A DNA stretch of 64,000 bases. Origin: CAZGTQ01 sp964528575. Its GTDB lineage: Bacteria; Planctomycetota; UBA1135; GCA-002686595. Below are positions 42,863 through 50,170 of this stretch, one piece after another; positions within the stretch are counted from its first letter, which is position 1, and each line of letters opens with the position of its first letter. A program made the position numbers and the translations under genes. The stretch lies in assembly GCA_964528575.1 (NCBI GenBank), contig CAZGTQ010000332.1, positions 1-64,000 on the forward strand, given 5' to 3'. A model generated the notes under the pieces. The model was not told the DNA's origin. It did not search any database and was given only the letters and a program-made list of their open reading frames with translations.

Positions 42863-43929
42863 CAGGCGACGCCGCGCAGCAGGGTCTTCAGCTCGGACGG
42901 ATCGGTCAGCGCCCGCTCGGCATCCTCGAGACGCACGCGGCCGCTCTTGACGAGGTTCGCGAGCGACGTCGCCATCGTGCGCATGCCGAGGCGCCCGCCG
43001 GTCTGGATCTGCGAGTAGATCTGGTGGCCCTTGCCCTCGCGGATCAGCGCCCGGATCGCGGGCGTCGCGATCATGACCTCGCACGAGAGCGCGCGGCCGC
43101 GGCCGACGGCGAGCGGCAGGAGCTGCTGGCAGAACACCGCCTCGACGGAGAACGAGAGCTGCGTGCGCACCTGCTGCTGCTGGTGCGACGGGAACACGTC
43201 GATGATGCGGTTGACCGTCTGGACGCAGTCGGGCGTGTGCAGCGTGCCGAACGTCAGGTGGCCGGTCTCCGCCAGCGTCAGCGCCGCCTCGATCGTCTCG
43301 AGGTCGCGCAGCTCGCCGACGAGCACGACGTCGGGGTCCTGGCGCAGAACGCTGCGCAGCGAGCGCTGGAACGAGCGCGAGTCGTTGTGGATCTCGCGCT
43401 GGGTCACCAGGCACCCGTGGCTGCGGTGCGAGAACTCGATCGGGTCCTCGATCGTGATCACGTGCCCGTTGCGGTTCTGGTTGATGAAGTCGATCATCGC
43501 CGCGAGCGACGTCGACTTGCCCGAGCCGGTCGAGCCGGTCATCAGCACGAGGCCGGCGCGGAGCGAGCACAGCCGCTCGCACACGTCCGCCGGGAGGCCG
43601 AGCTGGCCGAAGCCCGCGATCTCGTGCGGCACGAGGCGCAGCACGCACGCGACGGTGCCCTGCTGGAAGAAGACGTTCGCGCGGAAGCGGCCCTGCCCCT
43701 CGAGCGCGAACGAGCAGTCGAGCTCGAGCTCGCGGTCCAGCTTCGCGATCTGGTCGGAGGTGAGCACGCTCGTCGAGAGCCGGCGCGTGTCCTCCGCCGT
43801 CAGCGGAGAGTGCTCGACCGGCACGAGCATGCCGTCGATGCGGATCCGCGGCGGGGTGCCGCAGGAGATGTGCAAGTCGGACCCGCCCTTGCGCACCAGG
43901 AGCGCAAGGAGATCTTCCATCGTGATCAT
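42862..43929 (-). CDS. pilT: Type IV pilus retraction ATPase PilT
   Basis: 355 residues. Walker A is GSTGSGKS (132-139), then TIEDPIEFSH, the Walker B segment LRQDPDVVLVGELRDLETI and the His box TLHTPD. PilT hallmark features include the VFPSHQQQQVRTQLS segment and no tetracysteine. The AIRNLIREGK-like motif reads AIRALIREGKGHQIYS, the conserved AIRNLIRE element required for retraction with one substitution. It is the first gene of the pilTBC unit and implies retractile pili, consistent with motility or DNA uptake (comM is present in the same window). Confidence 0.94.
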   Translation of the reverse strand: MITMEDLLALLVRKGGSDLHISCGTPPRIRIDGMLVPVEHSPLTAEDTRRLSTSVLTSDQIAKLDRELELDCSFALEGQGRFRANVFFQQGTVACVLRLVPHEIAGFGQLGLPADVCERLCSLRAGLVLMTGSTGSGKSTSLAAMIDFINQNRNGHVITIEDPIEFSHRSHGCLVTQREIHNDSRSFQRSLRSVLRQDPDVVLVGELRDLETIEAALTLAETGHLTFGTLHTPDCVQTVNRIIDVFPSHQQQQVRTQLSFSVEAVFCQQLLPLAVGRGRALSCEVMIATPAIRALIREGKGHQIYSQIQTGGRLGMRTMATSLANLVKSGRVRLEDAERALTDPSELKTLLRGVA

Positions 43930-44070
43930 CGGGACTGTTCCTGTCGCTGGGAGACCGCTCTTCGCGCGCTCTGCAAGCGACTCGATCGGCCGCGGGAGGC
44001 CATCGACTGGAGCCCCCGCCCCCGCGGAACCCAGACTCGGAACTTCTTTCCGGCTCCCGATGCGGACCGG

Positions 44071-44099
44071 GGCGCGCTCCCTCGGGGAGGAAGCGCGCC
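44071..44099 (-). terminator. Hairpin terminator after the EF-G-like gene
   Basis: 13-bp arms (left ggcgcgctccctc) with one wobble and a 3-base loop, 57 bases past the stop at 44157. It lies in the 227-base gap before pilT, which otherwise shows nothing recognisable. Confidence 0.55.
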
Positions 44100-44156
44100 T
44101 CGTCGATCAGGTCGATCGAGTGGTCGCGCGTCTCCAGCCCCGAGGGGGCTGCCGGA

Positions 44157-46172
44157 TCAGTCCTCTTCGGCGTGCTTCTTGCCGATCGCGGCGAGCACCT
44201 TCTGCTGCTCGGACGTCGGCATCGGCGCGTAGTGGTCGAGCACCATCGTGTAGGTGCCCTCGCCGGCCGTCTGCGACTTCAGGTCGCGGAAGTACGTCTG
44301 CATCGTCGACAGCGGCACGTGCGCCTTGATCACGGTGTCGGTGCCGTCGCTCTGCTGGTCGAGCACGTGGCCGCGGCGCTGGCTGGTCAGGTCGGAGAAG
44401 ACCGAGCCCGCGTCGTCGGACGGGATCGAGATCACCGCCTCCATGATCGGCTCGAGCAGAACGGGCGCCGCCTTGCCGAAGCCGTCGCGGAACGCCCGCG
44501 CGCCCGCCTTCCTGAAGCTCGCCTCGTCGGAGTCGACCGCGTGGAACTTGCCGTCGTAGAGCTCGACCTCGACGTCGACGACGGAACTGTGCGTCAGCAC
44601 GCCCTCGGCGCAGATCTCGCGGATGCCCTTCTCGACCGCCGGGATCAGGTTGCGCGGGATCGAGCCGCCGACGACCTTGTCGAGGAACACGACGCCCGTG
44701 TCCTTCTCCCCCGGCCGCACGCGCAGGTAGCACTCGCCGAACTGGCCGCGCCCGCCGGACTGCTTCCTGTGCCGGTGGTGGCCGTCCGCGGGCTTCGTGA
44801 CCGTCTCGCGGAACGCGATGCGCGGGAGCCCGGTGTCGATCTCGACGCCGTAGCGGCGCTTCAGACGCGCCTCGATGACTTGCAGGTGCAGATCGCTCAT
44901 CCCGTGCAGGACGAGCTCGTGCGTGACCGGATCCTGCTCGATCTCCAGGCTCGGGTCCTCGGCGGACAGCTTCGCGAGCGACTCGCCGATCTTCTGCTCG
45001 TCCGAGCGGCTCTTCGGCACGACCGCGAGCGACACCATCGGCGGCGGGATCTCCGGCCGGTCGACGACGGGCGCCTTGTGCCCCGCGACGGTGAACGTGT
45101 CGCCCCAGTTGATCTTCTCGACCTTCGTGAACGCGACGACGTCGCCCGCGCCGCCCCGCTCGATCGGATCGCGGCGCTTGCCGCCGACCTGGTGGAACAG
45201 CCCGCCCGTCTTCTCGCTCTTGGCGTCGGGGTCCCGCGCGGGGATGAGCGCGTCGTGGGCTCCGAGCGATCCCTGCAGGAGACGCGCGATGCACACGCGC
45301 CCGACGTGCGGATCCGAGCGCACTCCGACGACGACGCCGACCGCGGGACCCTCGGGCGTGCACGGCACCGGCTCCCCGTTGCTCTTGAACAGCCCCTCGG
45401 TGTCCGCCGTCGGAGCGTACTCCGCGAGGAACGCGACCAGCTCGTCGACGCCGAGGCCGCTGACCGGGTTGCAGACGAGCACGGGCACGAGCGTGCCCTT
45501 GGAGATCGCGTTCGGCACGTTCGCGTGGAGCACCTCGTCGGAGAGCGTCTCCTCCTCGAGGTACCGCATCACGACGTCCTCGTCCTCGCACGCGTCCATC
45601 ACGCGGTCCATGAGGCGCTTGCGCCAATCGGACGCGCCGGTGAGGACCGACTCGATCGAGGCGAAGCCCGATCCGCTCGCGTTGGGGAGCTGCACCGGCA
45701 CGCACGCCCTGGACACCTCGTCGCGCAGCGCGGCGACGGTCGCTTCGAAGTCCGCGTTGTCGCCGTCCAGGTGCGTGAGCACGACTGCGCGACCGCGCCC
45801 GAGCTCGGTCGCGAGCTCCATCTTCTTGCGCAGGTTGAAGGTGACGCCGCTCGAGCAGCTCACGACGCCGACCGTCAGGTCCGAGCCGAACATCGCGCCC
45901 GTGGTCTCGGCGACGAAGTCGGGGTAGCCGGGCGTGTCGAAGAGGTTCCAGTCGCGGCCGTCCTTCGACACGTGGAGCACCTTGGCGACCAGCGTGTGCC
46001 CCTTGTCCTGCTCCTCGGGCTCGGTGTCGGCGATCGAGGACTTGTCCGCGACCGATCCCTTGCGATCCGCCGCGCCCAACGAGAATGCGAGCGCGTCGAT
46101 GAGCGTGGTCTTGCCGGCCGAGGGGTGCCCGACGAAGGCGACGTTGCGCGTCGTGGCGGCGCTTTGGCTCAT
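44157..46172 (-). CDS. Elongation factor G-like GTPase (EF-G2 type)
   Basis: 671 residues. G1 is GHPSAGKT (15-22), G3 is DTPGYPDF, and domains II-V of the EF-G plan follow (SDLHLQVIEARLKRRYGVEI; GGRGQFGECYLRVRP; GSIPRNLIPAVEKGI). The G4 guanine-specificity motif NKxD reads THLD and the switch I segment (DTEPEEQDKGHTL) is that of the EF-G2 subgroup rather than the canonical RGITI. Members of this subgroup generally cannot replace EF-G and their role is unclear. The Asn-to-Thr and Lys-to-His changes in G4 suggest altered nucleotide specificity or weak binding. The ATG MSQSAATTRN start is favoured because G1 lies at the expected distance. Confidence 0.85.
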   Translation of the reverse strand: MSQSAATTRNVAFVGHPSAGKTTLIDALAFSLGAADRKGSVADKSSIADTEPEEQDKGHTLVAKVLHVSKDGRDWNLFDTPGYPDFVAETTGAMFGSDLTVGVVSCSSGVTFNLRKKMELATELGRGRAVVLTHLDGDNADFEATVAALRDEVSRACVPVQLPNASGSGFASIESVLTGASDWRKRLMDRVMDACEDEDVVMRYLEEETLSDEVLHANVPNAISKGTLVPVLVCNPVSGLGVDELVAFLAEYAPTADTEGLFKSNGEPVPCTPEGPAVGVVVGVRSDPHVGRVCIARLLQGSLGAHDALIPARDPDAKSEKTGGLFHQVGGKRRDPIERGGAGDVVAFTKVEKINWGDTFTVAGHKAPVVDRPEIPPPMVSLAVVPKSRSDEQKIGESLAKLSAEDPSLEIEQDPVTHELVLHGMSDLHLQVIEARLKRRYGVEIDTGLPRIAFRETVTKPADGHHRHRKQSGGRGQFGECYLRVRPGEKDTGVVFLDKVVGGSIPRNLIPAVEKGIREICAEGVLTHSSVVDVEVELYDGKFHAVDSDEASFRKAGARAFRDGFGKAAPVLLEPIMEAVISIPSDDAGSVFSDLTSQRRGHVLDQQSDGTDTVIKAHVPLSTMQTYFRDLKSQTAGEGTYTMVLDHYAPMPTSEQQKVLAAIGKKHAEED

Positions 46173-46273
46173 GGCGTCCAGTGCGGCGACATGGGTTGCG
46201 GAAGCCGGCCCGATGGACCGGTGGAAAGGCCGCACATGCTAACGCGCCCCCGCGGGGTGTGCCCCCCGACTCG

Positions 46274-46296
46274 GGCGGCGGGCCGGGCCCGCCGCC
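46274..46296 (-). terminator. Hairpin terminator after the OmpA-like gene
   Basis: 9-bp arms (ggcggcggg and cccgccgcc) with a 5-base loop, 7 bases past the stop at 46304. Confidence 0.6.
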
Positions 46297-46303
46297 GGCG
46301 CCG

Positions 46304-47029
46304 CTACATCGCGTGGACGACGATCTCGACCCGCCGGTTCTTCGCCTTGCCGGGCTGGGACTTGTTGTCCGCGACGGGCCGGTACTCGCCGTGGCCCGCG
46401 ACGACGCATTTCTCGTCCGAGAGACCGCACTGCTCGACCAGGTAGTGCAACACCGCCATCGCGCGGGCGATCGAGAGGTTGCGGTTCGTCTCGAACGTCG
46501 ACTTGCGGATCGGGTCGGTGTCGGTGTGGCCCTCGATCCAGTAGGTGCCGCCCCCGTAGTCGGTCGAGAGCGTGCGCGCGACCGCCTTCAGCGCCTTCTT
46601 GCCGCTCTCGCTCAGCACCGCCTGGCCGGAGGCGAAGCTGATCTCGGCCGGCAGGGTGATCACCAGGTTGCCGCCGCGCTGGTCGACCCCGAGCCCGAGG
46701 TCGACGAGGTCGGCGTGGGGCTTGGCGGGAGCGGAAGCCGCCGACGGGCGGTCGATCAGCCTCGCGTTCGCGTTCGCGAGCTGCACCTCGTAGTCGCTGA
46801 GCTGCGACTTCAGGTCGCCGTTCTCCTTCTTGAGGTTCGTGCGCTCCTCGCGCAGGGCGAGGATCTCGGCCTCGTAGTCGTCGATCACCTTCTGCGAAGC
46901 GCATCCCGAGAGCGCGGGAATCAGCAGCGGCGCCGCCAGCGCGAGCGCCCTCGCCAGCTTGGTCGTCCGCCTCATGGTTCGATCGTGGATGGTTCGATCG
47001 TGGGTGTTTCGATCGTGGGTGTCCGGCAC
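46304..47029 (-). CDS. OmpA/Pal-like peptidoglycan-binding lipoprotein with repeat-extended signal n-region
   Basis: 241 residues from the chosen GTG. Lipobox LSGC is at Cys43 (Cys25 if translation began at the inner ATG at 46975). A coiled coil (about 50-95, ALREERTNLKKENGDLKSQL) is followed by an OmpA C-terminal domain with EGHTDTDP, NRNLSIARAMAVL, GHGEYRP and NRRVEIVV, which binds diaminopimelate in peptidoglycan. I favour the GTG because AAAGGAGA lies six bases upstream, right after the prepilin-peptidase stop. The ATG has no ribosome binding site but gives the normal signal length. Three 15-bp repeats between the two starts encode THDRT-type pentapeptides in frame. Confidence 0.85.
   Translation of the reverse strand: MPDTHDRNTHDRTIHDRTMRRTTKLARALALAAPLLIPALSGCASQKVIDDYEAEILALREERTNLKKENGDLKSQLSDYEVQLANANARLIDRPSAASAPAKPHADLVDLGLGVDQRGGNLVITLPAEISFASGQAVLSESGKKALKAVARTLSTDYGGGTYWIEGHTDTDPIRKSTFETNRNLSIARAMAVLHYLVEQCGLSDEKCVVAGHGEYRPVADNKSQPGKAKNRRVEIVVHAM
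46976..47020 (-). repeat. Three 15-bp tandem repeats at the OmpA-like gene start
   Basis: Units of ggttcgatcgtggat type at 46976, 46991 and 47006. Each holds cgatcg and encodes a His-Asp-Arg pentapeptide if the upstream GTG is used. They abut the inner ATG. Confidence 0.85.
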
Positions 47030-47035
47030 GGGGGG

Positions 47036-47043
47036 TCTCCTTT
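47036..47043 (-). promoter_or_regulatory. Ribosome binding site pointing to the GTG start of the OmpA-like gene
   Basis: On the minus strand AAAGGAGA lies 6 bases before GTG at 47029 and about 60 bases before the inner ATG, so it decides the start. Confidence 0.6.
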
Positions 47044-47048
47044 CGAGC

Positions 47049-47978
47049 TCAGTCGAAGAGCCGGGCGCCATCTTTCCAAGCGAGCAACGCGATTCCAATT
47101 CCCATTCCGAGATACGGTCCGAACGGGACGTAGCGTCCGGCGATGCGCGCGATCGCGACGGCCTTGCCGAACGGCTGGCGCCGCCGGCGCACGCGCGCCC
47201 GCCGACGCGTCAGGCAGACGTAGCGCACGATGTTCGCGACGCCCACGACCGAGGCGAGCAGCGAGCCGACCATCAGCGCGAGCAGCACGCCGCCCGGCCC
47301 GACGAACCCGCCCCCCGCGGCGAGCAGCTTCACGTCGCCGAAACCCATCGCATCGCGGCCGTACAGGAGCTTGCCCGCCTTGCCGATCAGCCAGAGCACG
47401 CCCCCGCCGACCGCCATCCCGGCGAGGCACCCCGCCAGCGCGCCCGCCCGGTCGACGGGCGCCCCCGGCGTCCAGCCCTCGGTCATCTCGCGCGCGATCC
47501 AGGTCGCCTCGTGCAGCCGCGGGACGAGCAGCGAGCACAGCGGCGCGAGCACCATCCCGCCGATCGACACCTCGTCGGGGATCTCGAAGCAGTCGAAGTC
47601 GACGAAGGTCGCCACGATCAGCCCGGTGATCACGAGCAGGTGCACCGCGAGCAGGCCCCACGCGCCCTCGGGCGTGCGCCACACGACGACGCACCAGAGC
47701 ACCGCCGTGAGGATCTCGACCAGCGGGTAGCGGATCGGGATGCGCCAGCCGCAGGCGGTGCAGCGGCCGCGCTGGAGCACCCAGGACAGCACCGGCAGGT
47801 TCTCCTTCCACGTGATCGCGTGACGGCACGCGGGGCAGTGCGAGCGGCGCGGGTTCCACACGCTCTGCCCCTCGATCGGGAGCCGGTGGATGCAGACGTT
47901 GAGGAACGAGCCGACGAGCAGACCGATCGCGCCCGCCCAGACATACGTCAGGGCGCGCACCGTCAGGACGAGGAGCAT
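47049..47978 (-). CDS. pilD: Prepilin peptidase (A24 family, PilD/GspO)
   Basis: 309 residues. The N-terminal DiS_P_DiS domain has the zinc tetracysteine CPACRH and CTACGW. The two catalytic aspartates of the A24 peptidase are in FVDFDCFEIPDEVS and in the GxGD motif GFGDVKLLAAGG. Eight or so membrane helices are evident. It cleaves and N-methylates the pilin leader of the pilus genes 7 kb away. Its ATG overlaps the stop of the upstream Ig-like exported protein by one base (TGATG) and it is followed after 19 bases by the OmpA-like gene. The last about 50 residues (ARVRRRRQPFGKAVAIARIAG) are longer than usual before the final helix. Confidence 0.92.
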   Translation of the reverse strand: MLLVLTVRALTYVWAGAIGLLVGSFLNVCIHRLPIEGQSVWNPRRSHCPACRHAITWKENLPVLSWVLQRGRCTACGWRIPIRYPLVEILTAVLWCVVVWRTPEGAWGLLAVHLLVITGLIVATFVDFDCFEIPDEVSIGGMVLAPLCSLLVPRLHEATWIAREMTEGWTPGAPVDRAGALAGCLAGMAVGGGVLWLIGKAGKLLYGRDAMGFGDVKLLAAGGGFVGPGGVLLALMVGSLLASVVGVANIVRYVCLTRRRARVRRRRQPFGKAVAIARIAGRYVPFGPYLGMGIGIALLAWKDGARLFD

Positions 47979-49975
47979 CAGCGCGTCTCCCCCGGCTCGT
48001 CCCACGAGAGCTCGACGTAGTCGACGACGGGAGGGTCCCAGGTCGCCCCCGGCGGGACCTCGAGCTCGATCAGGAGCCGCAGCGCGCCGTAGCCCTCGAG
48101 CAGCACCGGATCGAAGACCGGCTCGCTCACCTCGAGCTCGCCGCTGGGCAGCGTGCGCTCGCCGACGTAGCTCACGGAGAAGCGACCGATCCCGTGGCGG
48201 CCCGAGACGATCGCCCGGTGCCAGCGCTCGACGCCCCGGCGCGGGCTGATCGGGGTCGAATAGACGGCGACGCGCAGCGGCTCGCGCAGCGGGTTCGACG
48301 TCACCTCGTCGAGCTCGAGCTGGGCGTAGAGCGCGTAGCCCGGCTGGATCACCCACTCGTCGTCCGCCTTCGTGCCGCGGTCCCCCTTCGACAAGACGAT
48401 CTGCCGGAACGTGCCTCCGCCCTCGCCCAGCTTCCAGACCGCGCGCGCCGGCCCGACCACCTCCCCCGCGATGCGGATCCAGCCGCCGGCGACGAGCAGG
48501 AGCGGCCCGTGCACGTCGAGCGTGCCCTCGACGACGAGGTCGCCGCCGGCGACCAGCACCGTCCACGGCGCTTCGCACGCCCCCTGTGCGAGCCAGCTCG
48601 AGAGCGTGAGCGCAGCGGGCGGCTCGTCGGGGACCGGCGCGCTCGCGCGCGCGAGGGACGCGAAGTCGGGGAACGGACGCGGCAGGCGCTCGAGGGCGGA
48701 CGCGGCGTACGGCCCGGCGTTGCTCCACGTCACGCGCCGCAGCTCCCCCGCGACGCGCAGGTCGCGCTGCGCGCGCAGCACGACCGTGCCCCAGGGCGGC
48801 AGCGTCGCGACCGCGTCCGAGGGAACGACGAGCCGCGTCGCGTGCACGTCGCGCGCGGCGAGCGCTCCCGCGAGCTCGACCGCGCCGTCGGACCCCGCAC
48901 CCGCCGCGCGCGGCAGGCGCACACGCACCGTGCCGCGCTCGGACCAGCGCGCCAGCCCGTCGGCGCCGGGCACCGGCTCGGGCGCCGCACCGGACGCGTC
49001 GAGGAAGTCCTCGCGGTGGCGCTGGCCCTCGGGATGGAGCACGACGCGGAAGTCGAACGTCGGCGGCATCGACGGCACCGGCTGCACGGCGCGGCCACCG
49101 AGGTCGCGCAGCCGCAGCGTGCGGCCGTCGATCGACAGGTGGTACTCGCCGATCTCGAGGATCAGCGGAGCGCCGTCCGGCGTCCGCGGCAGGAGCTCGA
49201 TCAAGGCCGGCCAGTCCGCGGGATCGCGCGACGTCGCAGCGCCCTCCGCGCGGAAGGGCTCGTTGCGCGCCAGGCTCGGCTGGACGTCGATCCGCTCGAC
49301 CTGCGGCTCGTCGCTCCCCGCCCCCACGATGCGCACCAGGCGGAAGTCGCTCGCCTGGAGCGTGCGCGGGTCGACGGGCGCGGCGCTCACGACCACGATC
49401 GGGTCGCGCGGCCGCACCTCGGGCGTGAGCAGCACGAGCTCGGGGGCGCCGTGCGCCCGCCAGCGGTCGTCGAACATGCGCTCGGACGCCTCGGGGTCGG
49501 CGCCGACCGTCTCGAAGCCCGCGCGGTAGGTCCTGGCGAGGGGCGCCCCGCTCTTCGCGCGCACGCCGTCGGGGCGCGGGAACCCGAGCACGACGACGGT
49601 GTAGCCGTTCGCCGGGAGGAGGCCGCCGTCGGACAGGTCGGGGGCGCGCGCCAGGGCCGGCTCGAAGGTCAGGCGGTCACGGTGCACGTCGAGGCGGCCG
49701 CGGGCGGCGCGGCCGCGCTCGTCGACGACGCGCACGCTCGCGTCGGTCACCGACGAGGCGTCGAGCTCGGCGTCGAAGTGCAGGACGAGCGTCTCGTTGA
49801 GCAGCACGCCGCGCTGGCCGGCCTGCTTGAACGAGGCGAGCCGCAGGACGGCGGGCACGTGCGCGCGCGGCGCGCACGAGGCGAGCGGCGTCGCGAAGCA
49901 CGGCGCCAACGCCAGGGCAGGGGCGCACAGCGCGATCGTCCGCTCGAGCACCGCGCCATTGAACCAGCGGCGCAC
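47978..49975 (-). CDS. Exported protein with SbsA-type Ig-like domains
   Basis: 665 residues from a GTG. An N-terminal signal region (IALCAPALALAPCFATPLASC) may end in a lipobox-like LASC. Residues about 45-160 are an SbsA-type Ig-like domain (LNETLVLHFDAELDASSVTD, RLTFEPALA), repeated near 190-300 (DPIVVVSAAPVDPRTLQASD). A region of right-handed beta-helix-like strands (about 430-510, VLVAGGDLVVEGTLDVHGPLLLVAGG) matches part of the giant lipoproteins nearby but lacks their long Gly tracts. The final domain has beta-rich YVELSWDE. It is coupled to the prepilin peptidase, which may hint at a role in surface assembly. The function is unknown. Confidence 0.72.
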   Translation of the reverse strand: MRRWFNGAVLERTIALCAPALALAPCFATPLASCAPRAHVPAVLRLASFKQAGQRGVLLNETLVLHFDAELDASSVTDASVRVVDERGRAARGRLDVHRDRLTFEPALARAPDLSDGGLLPANGYTVVVLGFPRPDGVRAKSGAPLARTYRAGFETVGADPEASERMFDDRWRAHGAPELVLLTPEVRPRDPIVVVSAAPVDPRTLQASDFRLVRIVGAGSDEPQVERIDVQPSLARNEPFRAEGAATSRDPADWPALIELLPRTPDGAPLILEIGEYHLSIDGRTLRLRDLGGRAVQPVPSMPPTFDFRVVLHPEGQRHREDFLDASGAAPEPVPGADGLARWSERGTVRVRLPRAAGAGSDGAVELAGALAARDVHATRLVVPSDAVATLPPWGTVVLRAQRDLRVAGELRRVTWSNAGPYAASALERLPRPFPDFASLARASAPVPDEPPAALTLSSWLAQGACEAPWTVLVAGGDLVVEGTLDVHGPLLLVAGGWIRIAGEVVGPARAVWKLGEGGGTFRQIVLSKGDRGTKADDEWVIQPGYALYAQLELDEVTSNPLREPLRVAVYSTPISPRRGVERWHRAIVSGRHGIGRFSVSYVGERTLPSGELEVSEPVFDPVLLEGYGALRLLIELEVPPGATWDPPVVDYVELSWDEPGETR

Positions 49976-50021
49976 GGGGGTTGGAAGCGCGGCGCGCCGA
50001 GCTCGCGGCTCCGAATGCGAA

Positions 50022-50053
50022 GATCCCCGGCCCGCGCTGGCGGACCGGGGATC
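50022..50053 (-). terminator. Hairpin after the 50157-53291 lipoprotein gene
   Basis: gatccccgg and its exact complement ccggggatc, with inner ccgc/gcgg pairing across a mismatch. It lies between the repeat block at 50115 and the next gene start. Confidence 0.55.
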
Positions 50054-50114
50054 CTCGGGACGCGCTCGCGCGCGTCCATCCCGCCGCCGGGGACTGTGGC
50101 GGCGGGACGTAACT

Positions 50115-50170
50115 TCAGAACGTGACGGTCAGAACGTGACGGTCAGGACGTGACGATCAGAACGTGAACG
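50115..50170 (-). repeat. Four 14-bp tandem repeats across a stop codon
   Basis: Units of tcagaacgtgacgg type at 50115, 50129, 50143 and 50157. The last unit contains the stop codon and last codons of the lipoprotein gene, so the repeat copies the 3' end of the coding sequence into the untranslated region. Confidence 0.85.
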
